This document shows, in pieces, positions 11,061 to 21,494 of a stretch of 64,000 nt of DNA. Origin of the DNA: Rhynchopus sp. YZ270_cl-10 (Eukaryota > Euglenozoa > Diplonemea > Diplonemida > Diplonemidae); the NCBI GenBank assembly GCA_964035575.1, contig OZ037861.1, forward strand, positions 992,001-1,056,000. Direction: 5' to 3'. Numbering within the stretch: the first letter of the stretch is position 1; the number at the start of each line of letters is the position of its first letter. The notes beneath the pieces were generated by a model. The model saw only the letters and a list, made by a program, of their open reading frames with translations, did no database searches and was not told the DNA's origin. Position numbers and translations under genes: made by a program.

Positions 11061-11659
11061 AACGCCCTCTTGAGCGGAAAAAAACCTCACGAAAATGCCG
11101 CACTTTTTTTGCATTTCTTTTTCGAAATTTTGGAAAAAACGCCCCAGAGTTAGGAAATAGCCTGGTGAATTGGTACCTCAGAAATTCAAAAAAATGAAGT
11201 ACGCGACAACTACGCAACAAGTCCGCAAAAAGTACGCAATATGGGGTTGTCAGGAGCACTGTCTGTTTTTGGGAGCTTTCACTATTCCAAAGCTATTTTA
11301 TCAAACGAATCCAAATTATCAAAAAAAAGGGTAAAAGTTGTATCATCGATTCAACAAAAAAAAAAATTTACCCCTTCAAATCTCCCTTCATTCTTGTGTA
11401 ATCAAGTCAACATGCAACAAAAAAAAATCGATTTCTAATAAAGACTTTCTTCTTCCTTTGTGTGACTTCCTCCCTATACGGAGGACTGTGTGGACTGTAT
11501 TTTTACTTCTATTTCTTTTCTTTTTAGAAACCAACCCTATTGAACGTTTCACTTTACGCACGGAAACATTTTTCTTTTCCTCTTTTTTCATATTTTTTTT
11601 TGCAACAACTAAAAATATTTGATGTGTCTGTGTAGCACGTCCTTTGTGGGGGAGGGAAT

Positions 11660-11753
11660 GTTCCATGTTGTTATATGTACTACATGCAACGTTACATGTG
11701 GTACATTTGATGTATTACATGTAACAAAAGTTGCATGTATTACCACATGGAAC
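11660..11753. repeat. 94-bp inverted-repeat element
   Basis: GTTCCATG at the left pairs with CATGGAAC at the right. Inner arms TACATGCAAC/GTTGCATGTA and TTACATGT/ACATGTAA also pair. MITE-like, no coding capacity. Confidence 0.5.
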
Positions 11754-12458
11754 ACCCCGTTACTTCACCGTCGTGCTTAGAACTTCAACTCATTTTTTAG
11801 GTGACTAAGCAAAGACTTTAGGGTGTCATCTTGACAATTTTTGTTTGTTTGTTTGTTTTTTCTTTTTTTTTTTTTCTGGCATAATTTTTCTTGTTTGACG
11901 TCTTTATTTGTTTGCTTTTTTTTTTTTCGGTGACATGACACTTGTGACATATCGTAGGAAATCTTTTAGTATGCGCGAAGACGATTCTTGTGCTCCTCAT
12001 TCTCCCCACACACTATGTCAATACAACAGGTTAGACCGTTTGGTCTGGGAGGGTTTGGGGTTTCTTCTTTCTCTCAGTTCAATCTTGAACAATTTCGAGA
12101 GGAGTTTTATTTATTTTTCAAAAAAAAAAAAAAATGTTGATATGGGGTGAGGAAGCGTTCCAACTTTTCAACCTCTTCCCCAATTTACCTTTCACGCCTT
12201 TTTTACCCTCCCCCGTTTTAGAATCAACAGAGAGTGTACGTTAAGATTTTTCATCCAGATGGCTCCTTAGTCGGAGGATGTGTCTGCATCAATAACGAAT
12301 ATCAAATCCTTTTTTTTATCGTTATTCTGGTGCCCACCCATTAGCTCACAGCTCTCTTGGCCAGCTGCTCTAAGCGCGGGCCAAGCGTTTGTGTGTTTTT
12401 TCTTTTTTCTTTTTTTTAATGATTTCCCCCTTCTGCAATCCCCTTTTTACCGATAGCG

Positions 12459-12497
12459 ATGAAGATGCATGTGTGCACATTAGGGCACATCTTTCAT
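12459..12497 (+). repeat. dispersed CATCTT-type hairpin (copy 5)
   Basis: ATGAAGATG pairs with CATCTTTCAT and inner GTGTGC with GCACAT; the loop is ACATTAGG. A T6 run follows. Confidence 0.45.
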
Positions 12498-12518
12498 TGG
12501 ATCTTTTTTACCAAATTT

Positions 12519-12615
12519 ACTGAATTTGGTGTGGCTGAAAAACAAGCCCAAAAACGCACCCTGACAAAGTCCTGATAAAAAGTCCCTTTTTTTGGACTCA
12601 GCCACACCATTCAGT
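12519..12615. repeat. 97-bp terminal-inverted-repeat element
   Basis: The left arm ACTGAATTTGGTGTGGCTGA and the right arm TCAGCCACACCATTCAGT are inverted with one 2-3 base gap. The interior is about 58 bp of unrelated sequence. Probably a very short MITE. Confidence 0.55.
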
Positions 12616-13618
12616 TTTATTTTTTTTGTCCAGTCGGTGACTGCATAACTTTGCATTTTTTTTTCTTCAATTTTTGTGTACTGCGATATTGCTTTGTAGC
12701 ACAGCTCTTACCTTTTGGTACTGATTATAGATGCTTTTATCGGTATGTCGTTTTGTTTATTTGTTTATTTTTAGTAAACACACAGTATTGTGGAAGGGAA
12801 CAGGGGAATCAGTGCATCCTTTGCGCCCCGCTTTTATGCAGGCGTATTGCGCTGTTTCGACTTCAATTTTGTACTTATATTCCCCACATTTCAACAAAAC
12901 AGAACAACAGAAGAACAAAGGAGAGGATAGCTATGACTAGTTGGTGTTACCGATCTGCTGTCGGGGACATGTCAACGACATGTCAAGGACCTGTCAATAT
13001 GGGCCCTTTCGGGAACATCACTAGTGGAAAAAAAATTTTTTTAATGTCCTCCACCCCTTCTCAATTTTTTTTTATACTAATTCCTTTACAAAAGGTACCG
13101 TAGCAGGCGAGACGCGTTCGTTACTAACCAACTTTATTTTATTCCCCTGGGAAATAAAGTATACGAAGGATTTGGCACTTTTAGCGGGATTTTATTTAAT
13201 GATAATTTCACGCTAAATTTTGGTACATGTAGGTAGTGGGGCTGGAGGGACCGTCCAGCCTTTTTTAGCCTCCCTCCAGCCTCCTCCCGCCAGCCCTGTC
13301 TAGGGGTCCGCGGGACCCGGTAGCGCTGGCGGGAGGGTAATGAGAGCTTTTTTTTTTTTTTTTTCACGCTCTTTTTTTTTTTTTTCCCTGAGAGCTTCCT
13401 GTGAGCAGGCCTAATGCTAACCGTTGGTTCGTCGGTTCACTTTTATTTATTATTTTTTTTATTTATCCGTTGGTTCGTCGGTTCACCCTTAAAAATGGGG
13501 GTTTTTTGGGATGGGGGGTTCTCTGCCTGTGGTATGCCGTGGGTACCTTGGTCCTGGAGATGTGGGCACCTGCGCCCGCATCTTCAGGAGGAAGGGAGAT
13601 TAAAAGAAGGACACAGCA

Positions 13619-14047
13619 GTGCATACTGCGGCCCCCACCACTGGGTTCGAGGAGGAGGAGGGTCTGTCAGTCGACGAGACATCGAGTGTTGGAGAAGTTC
13701 TGATCTCTGAAGATACAGAGAGCAGTGTTGCATCTGTTGATGTTAAAGAGGAAAGCGAAGATGGCGATTGCGATGGCGGTGGCGGTGACGATGGAGACTT
13801 GTTTCAGGGACTCAATGATGCACCCCCCTTGCCAGCAAAAATTAAAAAAGTAGCCTACCGTGCGCCTGCGGCGCAGCTCAAAAACTGGCAGCCCACAGAC
13901 CTCTACCATAGTTTGGCTGTAAAAATGTTCGGTTTTAGGTCACAAATTTTGAAATGTTGCGTACCGTGGCTTCGCCAGAAAGTTTTGATGTCAACCGCCG
14001 TTTCTTCTTGTCCTGAGGGAAGGTTTCGTTCACTAGAGAGAACCTAA
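13619..14047 (+). pseudogene. acidic coding-like fragment inside the inverted-repeat element
   Basis: A 142-codon frame begins with an acidic, Ser-rich stretch (EEEEGLSVDETSSVGEV, EESEDGDCDG) and then DLFQGLNDAPPLPAKIKK. The composition is coding-like up to about 13850, then runs into the repeat block with GCGCCTGCGGCGC. Its position inside a TIR element suggests the remnant of a transposase N-terminus; acidic N-termini occur in piggyBac-type transposases, but no catalytic domain is present to test this. Not recognised otherwise. Confidence 0.3.
13830..14040 (+). repeat. GCGCCTGCGGCGC / TGGCTTCGCCA repeat block (copy at 63370-63520)
   Basis: Two small GC hairpins, each preceded by TACCGT, lie about 100 bases apart: GCGCC-TGC-GGCGC near 13863 and TGGC-TTC-GCCA near 13967. 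The same pair with the same spacing pattern and the trailing CCGTTTCTTCTTGT occurs at 63370-63520. A lone first hairpin occurs near 10532. Confidence 0.55.
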
Positions 14048-14452
14048 TGCGAGGGCTTGACGTGGAAAAACGTGAGAAAAGGGTTGGTTTGGTTCTTGAT
14101 GTATGTTACCATCCCACGTCATCACGTATTTACGCGAAATGAACGGACCTTTTCGCGCGGAGCGCGAAAAAATTTTTTTTGACCCCTTTTTGGACATATT
14201 CTTCACGATTTTGGGGAAAATTTTTCTTCATGAAGATAAGCGAAAACCTTCGGATTCCTTCCCGGAGGGAATTTTTTTTTTTCGTTTTTTTTTTTTTTTT
14301 TTCCGTCGGTTCACTTTTTTCCCCCCTCCCCCAAAGTTAGCATTAGGCCTGTCCTGTGAGGACACATACTCGTTAGTTATTGCACAATAAATAAGTCCCG
14401 CTAAAAGTGCCAAATCCTTTCGTATACTTTATTTCCCGTGAAATAAAATTAC

Positions 14453-14622
14453 GTATTCACCTCCTTTTAGCGGATTATTTTGCGATACTTCACTTATTTT
14501 TTTCCCAGGCTCGTGCACTCAATTTGCCTCGCTTCGCTCGGCTAATTAAGTAGCCCTCGCCTGGGAAAAAAATGCGTGAAGTTATCGCAAAATAAAACCC
14601 CGCTAAAAGAAGGTGAATAAAT
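14453..14622. repeat. 170-bp hairpin element with GC-rich apex
   Basis: ATTCACCT, CTTTTAGCGG, TATTTTGCGATA, TTCAC and ATTTTTTTCCCAGGC in the left arm pair in order with the right arm. The apex holds CTCGCTTCGCTCGG. It belongs to the group of hairpins with a CGAGCGAAGCGAG-like tip and GTGAAATAA-like arms seen at 40743-40882 and elsewhere. Confidence 0.55.
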
Positions 14623-16063
14623 AGTTATTATTTTGCGTGCTTTTTTTTTTGTCCATGACTCCCGCCTCAGAGGCGGTTTTTTTCTTTTTTTTTTTTTTTT
14701 TTTCCTTTGCACCATCAAGTTTTATTTTCAAGATGTATGCACAAAAAAGCACGTTCATCTTTCTGTCCCCATTTTTTTTAAATCTCTCTCTCTCTCTCCG
14801 CCACACATATCGCGAGGGGTTGAACCGTGTGCAGTTCGTGCAAAGTATATCGCCTTTAAAACAAATTTCTCAAAAAAAGACCAATTTAAGGAAACTAAAT
14901 GCTTGTACGGACAGCTACACCCAACACCCTTCCCCCTTGAGGGCCTCCACACACCCCCCCTTCGAAACTCTTTGTCACAATTTTTTTTAAAAAAACCCTA
15001 CACACAATAAAAGCGACTTATATGGGATAAAAAGAACGTTGCGTCTGTATTCCTGCAAGTCCAAGCTGCCTTCGGGCTATTTTGTTCTGCTTCAGTAGGG
15101 CATATCAGGAGGAAAAAAAAAAAAAAGCTTTTTCTATGGAAGTGTCTACACTCCACCCAGTTTTCAAAAAAAAAAAAAAGTCAGGAAAGTGGAGAGATTT
15201 TGCACTGCATTACCTCACAAGAATTTTTTTTTTCAAAAGAAAAACGGAGATCTCGTACCCGCGTGCAAATGCATGTAGATGTAGTTAATGTGCTCGTACC
15301 TGCGTGCACATCCTCTCAAAAAGTACATCAAATAAGGGAGATGTTTTTTGATTTTGTTTGATTTTTTTGTTTTTTTTTTTTTGTTTTTTGTTTTCTATTC
15401 TGGGGTGGGTCAACTCCCCCCCAAAAAAAAAAAAAGTTTTTTATGGAACAATCCATCTACCGCTCCTCGCCCCCTCCCCTGGATTTCCAATCCAATTTTT
15501 TTTTCCGAACATTTAAAAACCCTCTCCCCGATTTTGCGTGCATTTCCTTTTTCGCTTTCTACCTGCGAATGCAAAACTGTCCAGTGGGGGTTCTTTGGAC
15601 CCACACCACACGTGGCAATATATTAGTTTTTTTTTAGACACGTTTTTTTCAATATACTATACGGAAAGAACATTGGTGCTGCGCCATGAGGATCAAAGGA
15701 AAAGAAGACAAAAAATAAAAAAGGAGGAACAATCTCAGGATTATTTTGTCCTTCAATTTCTACGGTGCGTCAGCTTGGCGATCCTGGTTCGTTCCATTAG
15801 TCTGGTTGATTCCGTTTCACGAACGATATCTCGACCCTTAGCCCGTTGATCTCAGGAGTCTTTTTTTTTTTATTCCTACAAGCGTAGCTTAAAGGAGAAA
15901 TAGTTCCTCAGATACGCCAATCACCCCTCCAACAGGGTAATTGTGCAATCAACGAAAAAACCTTTTTCCCTTTTACTTACATATCAGAGTTACTATTTTT
16001 GTCCTTCAACTGCAGTCTGAGAAAAACAAAAAGGTCCTGTACAAAACAGAGAGACACAAAAGA
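14623..16063. other. T-rich intergenic region before the LRR array
   Basis: No credible gene. It contains one CATCTT hairpin (14730-14762), many T and A runs and short spurious frames. The last 60 bases resemble the leader of the downstream LRR paralogues (ACAAAACAGAGAGACACAAA). Confidence 0.55.
14730..14762 (+). repeat. dispersed CATCTT-type hairpin (copy 6)
   Basis: AAGATGTATGC pairs with GCACGTTCATCTT around an A-rich loop; a T8 run follows at about 14772. Confidence 0.5.
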
Positions 16064-17926
16064 ATGGAAATATGTGTGGAGAGCTTTGACGGAGAGAAGT
16101 ACACAGTCGAGGTGGGTGAGGATGACACAACGGAGCAGCTGCGGGAGAAGGTGGTGTCTGCAACGGGGTTGTGCGAAGACAGCTTTGACGTGAGCTTCGG
16201 AGGGAAGCTGATAGCCGAAGGAGACTGCATCACGCAGCTGAGTGCTGGGGACATAGTTGTGCTGACGAAGACGAAGTCGCAGAAGGACGACGCCATTGCA
16301 GCTCTTCGTGACTTGGGTGAGACAAGACTGACGTTAGAGAGGTTCGAAGTCCTGACAGATCCCAATCTGGTTCATTTGTTTCTGCAGGTGGGAGCTGTTC
16401 TTTGGATCCCCGTGGCATTCCTGTCAGGTGGCACGTTCGAAGAACTTGATCTCAGCGACGTGTCATTTGTGACTGAAGTGTACGATAACTTCCTCTCCAA
16501 CTGCACCTCATTGCACACTGCTGATTTATCTGGGTGGATCGATGTGAGGCAAATAGAGAGCGACGTCTTGTCTGGCTGCACCTCGTTGACCACACTGGAC
16601 TTTTCTGGGTGGATTAATGTGAGGTGGCTAGGGGGCTCCTTCCTCCGCAACTGCAGCGCATTGACAACCCTCGAGGGGACAAAAACGTGAGGTGGCAGCC
16701 CCCCGGCATTTTTGCCCTGGCGTCCCCGGATATAATCTCTTTTTTGAGTGAACGAAGGCCACGCGTGGGATGGTTGCATTGCACTTTTGCAAACCCGGGC
16801 ACATGATACTGGAGGGTCCGAAGCAACTGGAGGAGGTGTATGCTGGGCTTTTTGTGCCCTCAGGGATTTAAGCGACCCTGCACCTACTTTACGACCATGC
16901 ACAGCTTTTGCTTTTCTTTTCTTTGCTTTTCTTTGCTTTTTGTAGGTGCTAACCTGCGGCAGTGGTTTGCATCAGTTGGGTGTTCCACTCACCGCAGTTT
17001 AGAGAATTAGGAGATGCCAGTCATTCGTTCCTCCCATCGGAATTACTGGTGGTTTTATTGTTGTTTATTTCTTTTGACGCTGCCAGAGTGCGGACCTTGA
17101 ACTGGCTTATATACTGACCTAGGCCACCAGCGGTGGTATACGGCCCCTGTTCACTTAGGTGTCGTCTTTGTTGGGTATAAGTCAGCAAATGGGATCAAGC
17201 CACTCTCTGGCACACCGTGGTGCCGTCCTTCCCTTTTGCTGGTTCTTCTTTTTGCGGGGGTGGATCACGTTTTTCAAGTTTAATATCGCATTGACAACCC
17301 TCGACTTGTCTGGGTGGAACAATGTGACGAAAATAGAGAGCGATTTCTTGTCTGGCTGCAGCTCGTTGACCACGCTTAACTTCTCTGGGTGGAACAATGT
17401 GACGAAAATAGGCGACAACTTCCTCCGTAACTGCAGCTCGTTGACCACACTTAACTTGTCGGGGTGGAATGTGAGGCACATTGTGAACTTACGTCTCCAG
17501 GGCTGCAGCTCATTAACCGCAGTTGACTTATCTGGATGGAACAATATGACGAAAATACCGAATAGATTTGACTGGGCGCGTGCCTACTTTTTATTGTCTG
17601 GTTGCACCTCGTTGACCACACTCGACTTATCTGGGTGGACCAACGTGACGCAAGTAGGGAACTCTTTCCTCCGCAACTTCAGCACATTGAAAACCCTTGA
17701 CGTGTCTGGGTGGAGCAATGTGACGCACGTTGGAGATGGCTTCGTCAGGCACTGCAGGTCGTTGCGAACGCTGGACTGGTCTGGGTGGGCGAGTGTGGTG
17801 CATATTGGGCAAGGAGTACTAAAGGATTGCAACTTGCGTAAATGCAGCATCAACGTCACCGGATCGAGCAGTGTTGTGTCAGCATATGTGAACAGGCCTG
17901 TCAAGCGCGATTGTGAGTGTACGTGA
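16064..17926 (+). pseudogene. Ubl-LRR paralogue 1, interrupted by an insertion
   Basis: The ATG at 16064 (context ACAAAAGAATGG) starts MEICVESFDGEKYTVEVGED, a ubiquitin-like beta-grasp domain of about 73 residues, then a linker and BspA/TpLRR-type repeats. The frame stops at 16690, just inside foreign DNA; without the insert it would continue. From 17287 the LRR coding resumes in the same frame and ends at 17926 with the family C-terminal cap (LDWSGWASVVHIGQGVLKDC). The insertion plus the repeated 18-base word measures 630 nt, a multiple of three. As it stands the gene would give a truncated protein of 209 residues unless the insert is spliced. Its C-terminus is CECT where the paralogues have CVCM. 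Confidence 0.75.
16675..17286. mobile_element. 612-bp insertion in Ubl-LRR paralogue 1
   Basis: The word CGCATTGACAACCCTCGA occurs immediately before the insert (16657-16674) and again immediately after it (17287-17304). This could be an 18-bp target-site duplication, which would suggest target-primed retroposition. It could also be two native LRR copies, since LRR units share this word. The insert has AAAAACGTGA near its left end and the inverse TCACGTTTTT near its right end, a T-rich CTTTTCTTTG stretch near 16910, and no coding capacity. The family is unknown. Confidence 0.55.
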
Positions 17927-17946
17927 GACACGTGAGACGACACTTA

Positions 17947-18195
17947 CAGACCTGGCATATGACGGTAAGGGGGCATTCTTCTTCGCGAACCAAACAGGGA
18001 ATGGGACCGCCTCTGTGTGCCCTCCGAGAGCCCTGCCCACGTTTGCAGTGGGCCTCTTCAGCTGACACGGAGCGAGACTCGCAACATCTTTCGGACACCA
18101 TGAGTGTCTAGGGTGAGCTAGAGCTAACCAGCGGCAGTTTTGCCTGAGGAGGTTCTCACCGCAGACCTGGCTGTCCTATACCTTATTTTTTTCTT
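17947..18195. other. intergenic segment unique to the first LRR spacer
   Basis: The other spacers of the array run from ACGACACTTACAACAG straight to the conserved AGTGGGGGAACGGGGTGCG module. Here about 250 bases of different sequence intervene. The word CAGACCTGGC appears at both ends (about 17949 and 18163), compatible with an insertion flanked by a short duplication or with recombination. No gene is visible. Confidence 0.4.
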
Positions 18196-18414
18196 TAGTT
18201 CGGAATGGGGGAACGGGGTGCGTCTGCTTGGCGATGAGCTTGCTGCAGACAGTTCAAAGCATTTTGCGGTGATTATCCAATCTTTGCAGGATTTGAAACA
18301 AAACACGAGTACACAGAGTGGACAATACAAACTTACTAACAAAGGCATCATCAACTTTGTTTCTTTTTCTTGCACCACCCAAAACACCTGCACAAAACAG
18401 AGAGACACAAAACA

Positions 18415-19578
18415 ATGGAAATATATGTGGAGAGCTTTGACGGAGAGAAGTACACAGTCGAGGTGGGTGAGGATGACACAACGGAGCAGCTGCGGGAGAA
18501 GGTGGCGTCTGCAACGGGGTTGTGTGAAGACAGCTTTGACATGAGCTTCGGAGGGAAGCTGATGGTCGAAGGAGACTACATCACGCAGCTGAGTGCTGGG
18601 GACATAGTTGTGCTGACGAAGACGAAGTCGCAGAAGGACGACGCCATTGCAGCACTTCACGCATTGGGTGAGACAAGACTGACATACGAGAGGTTCAAAG
18701 ATCTGACAGATCCCAAGCTGGTTCATTTATTTCTGCAGGCGGGAGTTGTTACTTGGATCCCCGTGGCATTCTTGTCAGGTGGCACGTTCGAAGAACTCGA
18801 TCTCAGCGACGTGTCAGTTGTTACTGCAGTATGCCATAACTTCCTCTCCAACTGCACCTCATTGCACACTGCTGATTTATCTGGGTGGATCAATGTGACG
18901 GAAATTTGTAGGTCGTTCCTCCACAACTGCACAGGATTGACAACCATCGACTTGTCTGGGTGGAACAATGTGACGAAAATAGAGAGCGACTTCTTGTCTG
19001 GCTGCACCTCGTTGACCACGCTTGATATATCTGGGTGGAACAATGCGAGGCAAGTAGGACGCAACTTCCTCCAGAACTGCAGCTCGTTGACCACACTTGA
19101 CTTGTCGGGGTGGAATGTGAGGCACATTGAGAACTTAGTTCTCGAGGGCTGCAGCTCGTTGACCACAGTTGACTCGTCTGGATGGAACAATGTGACGCAA
19201 ATACCGAAGAGCTTTTACTATAGAAATAGCTGGTATTCAGGTGCCTTTTCTGGCTGCACCTCGTTGACCACACTCGACTTATCTGGGTGGATCAATGTGA
19301 CACAAGTAGGGGACAACTTCCTCCGCAACTGGAGCACATTAAGAACCCTTGACGTGTCTGGGTGGAGCAATGTGACGCACGTTGGAGATGGCTTCGTCAG
19401 GCACTGCAGGTCGTTGCGAACGCTGGATTGGTCTGGGTGGGCGAGTGTGGTGCATATTGGGCAAGGAGTACTAAAGGATTGCAACTTGCGTAAATGCAGC
19501 ATCAACGTTACCGGATCGAGCAGTGTTGTGTCAGCATATGTGAACAGGCCTGTCAAACGCGATTGTGTGTGCATGTGA
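18415..19578 (+). CDS. Ubl-LRR paralogue 2 (ubiquitin-like domain plus BspA/TpLRR repeats)
   Basis: 387 residues. Residues 1-73 align by eye with ubiquitin (MEIYVESFDGEKYTVEVGED, FGGKLMVEGDYITQLSAGD) but lack a terminal GG, so the domain cannot be conjugated. Residues about 74-130 form a helical linker (AIAALHALGE). Then come about nine 25-residue repeats of the type FLSGCTSLTTLDLSGWNNV, which is the TpLRR/BspA pattern, with a conserved C-terminal cap ending in RDCVCM. There is no signal peptide or membrane segment, so it is probably cytosolic. The start was chosen from the CAAAACAATGG context and from alignment with the paralogues. A conserved module of about 150 bp (18196-18345) precedes it and recurs before the other genes. 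Function unknown; ligand binding by the LRR face and ubiquitin-pathway docking by the Ubl are inferences. Confidence 0.88.
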   Translation: MEIYVESFDGEKYTVEVGEDDTTEQLREKVASATGLCEDSFDMSFGGKLMVEGDYITQLSAGDIVVLTKTKSQKDDAIAALHALGETRLTYERFKDLTDPKLVHLFLQAGVVTWIPVAFLSGGTFEELDLSDVSVVTAVCHNFLSNCTSLHTADLSGWINVTEICRSFLHNCTGLTTIDLSGWNNVTKIESDFLSGCTSLTTLDISGWNNARQVGRNFLQNCSSLTTLDLSGWNVRHIENLVLEGCSSLTTVDSSGWNNVTQIPKSFYYRNSWYSGAFSGCTSLTTLDLSGWINVTQVGDNFLRNWSTLRTLDVSGWSNVTHVGDGFVRHCRSLRTLDWSGWASVVHIGQGVLKDCNLRKCSINVTGSSSVVSAYVNRPVKRDCVCM

Positions 19579-19878
19579 GACACGTGAGACGACACTTACA
19601 ACAGAAAGGTTGAACAAGGTGACTGATCGAGGCCATGATCCTAGTACAGGCACGGTGCGGCACTTCGGAGTGGGGGAACGGGGTGCGTCTGCTTGGCGAT
19701 GAGCTTGCTGCAGACAGTTCAAAGCATTTTGCGGTGATTATCCAATCTTTGCAGGATTTGAAACAAAACACGAGTACACAGAGTGGACAATACAAACTTA
19801 ATAACAAAGAATCATCAACTTTGTTTCTTTTTCTTGCACCACCGAAAACACCTGCACAAAACAGAGGGACACAAAACC

Positions 19879-21036
19879 ATGGAAATATATGTGGAGAGCT
19901 TTGACGGAGAGAAGTACACAGTCGAGGTGGGTGAGGATGACACAACGGAGCAGCTGCGGGAGAAGGTGGTGTCTGCAACGGGGTTGTGCGAAGACAGCTT
20001 TGACATGAGCTTCGGAGGGAAGCTGATGGTCGAAGGAGACTGCATCACGCAGCTGAGTGCTGGGGACACAGTTTTGCTGACGAAGACGAAGTCGCAGAAG
20101 GACGACGCCATTGCAGCACTTCACGCATTGGGTGAGACAAGACTGACATACGAGAGGTTCAAAGGTCTGACAGATCCCAAGGTGGTTCATTTATTTCTTC
20201 AGGCAGGAGTTGCTACTCGGATCCCCGTGGCATTCTTGTCAGGTGGCACGTTCGAAGAACTTGATCTCAGCGACGTGTCAGTTGTGACTGCAGTATTGAA
20301 CAACGTCCTCTCCAACTGCACCTCATTGCACACTGCTGATTTATCTGGGTGGATCAATGTGAGGGAAATTTGTAGGTCGTTCCTCGCAGGCTGCACAGCA
20401 TTGACAACCATCGACTTGTCTGGGTGGAACAATGTTAGGAAAATAGGGGACTACTTCCTCCACAACTGCAGCGCATTGAGAACAGTTGACTTCTCTGGGT
20501 GGAACAATGTGGCGCAAATAGGCGACAACTTCCTCCGTAACTGCAGCTCGTTGACCACACTTGATTTATCGGGGTGGAATGTGACGTACGTTCAGAACTT
20601 ACTTCTCGACGGCTGCAGCTCATTAACCGCAGTTGACTTGTCTGGATGGAACAATGTGGCGCAAATACCGAATAGATTTGACTGGGCGGGTGACTACTTT
20701 TTCTTGTCTGGCTGCACCTCGTTGACCACACTCGACTTATCTGGGTGGACCAACGTGACGCAAGTAGGGAACTCTTTCCTCCGCAACTTCAGCACATTGA
20801 AAACCCTTGACGTGTCTGGGTGGAGCAATGTGACGCACGTTGGAGATGGCTTCGTCAGGCACTGCAGGTCGTTGCGAACGCTGGACTGGTCTGGGTGGGC
20901 GAGTGTGGTGCATATTGGGCAAGGAGTACTAAAGGATTGCAACTTGCGTAAATGCAGCATCAACGTTACCGGATCGAGCAGTGTTGTGTCAGCATATGTG
21001 AACAGGCCTGTCAAACGCGATTGTGTGTGCATGTGA
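19879..21036 (+). CDS. Ubl-LRR paralogue 3
   Basis: 385 residues, with the same order as paralogue 2: Ubl (1-73), linker, about nine 25-residue LRRs, and the cap ending RDCVCM. It differs mainly in the central repeats (NNVRKIGDYFLHNCSALRTV, SGWNVTYVQNLLLDG). The Ubl and the last about 90 residues are nearly identical to paralogues 2 and 4. One central unit is expanded (IPNRFDWAGDYFFLSGC), as in copies 1, 2 and 4 at the same place, with a different inserted sequence in each. The gene lies 300 bp after the previous stop, on the same strand, and is preceded by the conserved upstream module. No intron, signal peptide or membrane segment is seen. Confidence 0.88.
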   Translation: MEIYVESFDGEKYTVEVGEDDTTEQLREKVVSATGLCEDSFDMSFGGKLMVEGDCITQLSAGDTVLLTKTKSQKDDAIAALHALGETRLTYERFKGLTDPKVVHLFLQAGVATRIPVAFLSGGTFEELDLSDVSVVTAVLNNVLSNCTSLHTADLSGWINVREICRSFLAGCTALTTIDLSGWNNVRKIGDYFLHNCSALRTVDFSGWNNVAQIGDNFLRNCSSLTTLDLSGWNVTYVQNLLLDGCSSLTAVDLSGWNNVAQIPNRFDWAGDYFFLSGCTSLTTLDLSGWTNVTQVGNSFLRNFSTLKTLDVSGWSNVTHVGDGFVRHCRSLRTLDWSGWASVVHIGQGVLKDCNLRKCSINVTGSSSVVSAYVNRPVKRDCVCM

Positions 21037-21494
21037 GACACGTGAGACGACACGTATAGCAGAAAGGTTGAAGAAGGTGACTGATCGAGGCTATGATCCT
21101 AGTACAGGCACGGTGCGGCAGTTCAGAGTGGGGGAACGGGGTGCGTCTGCTTGGCGATGAGCTTGCTGCAGACAGTTCAAAGCATTTTGCGGTGATTATC
21201 CAATCTTTGAAGTATTTGAAACAAAACAAGAAAACACAGAGTGGAAAATACAAACTTACTAACAAAGGAATCTGTTTTCACCATCGCTTTTTCTTATGCA
21301 TTGCGTCATAACATCCTTCCAGCACAGCCTCGAGGCGTACACTCACACAAGAGTGCAGGTCATAACACAGCGTTTCTCCAGCACGTTGCTCCAACAGACG
21401 AAGAGCAGAGCAGGAGGTTATGTTGTTCCTGCATCAACTCTGCTTCTTTTCTTGCACCACCCAAAATACCTGCAGAACAGAGAGACACAAAAGA

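Larger units (their letters stand above)
7978..13133. other. T-rich intergenic region with scattered hairpins, no gene seen
   Basis: About 5 kb without a credible coding region; frames are short and composed of homopolymer translations. It holds several members of the CATCTT hairpin family, a perfect 12-bp stem-loop at 9237-9267, palindromic elements at 8913-8960, 11660-11753 and 12519-12615, and blocks shared with the right end of the window (listed separately). Confidence 0.6.
13134..14450. mobile_element. 1.3-kb element with about 50-bp terminal inverted repeats
   Basis: The left end contains AAATAAAGTATACGAAGGAT followed by TTGGCACTTTTAGCGGGA. The right end is its inverse with one inserted base (TCCCGCTAAAAGTGCCAAAT, CGTATACTTTATTT). 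A second inverted pair is nested inside (AGGCCTAATGCTAAC near 13410 against GTTAGCATTAGGCCT near 14334), so either one element sits in another or the TIRs are compound. The interior carries an acidic coding-like stretch and a block shared with 63370-63520. The family is not placed. Confidence 0.6.

Noticed and set aside
16800-17150. tRNA or SINE promoter boxes in the LRR insert (GGTTGCATTGCA region)
   Set aside because: I could not fit an A box and B box or a cloverleaf; resemblance is only a few bases.
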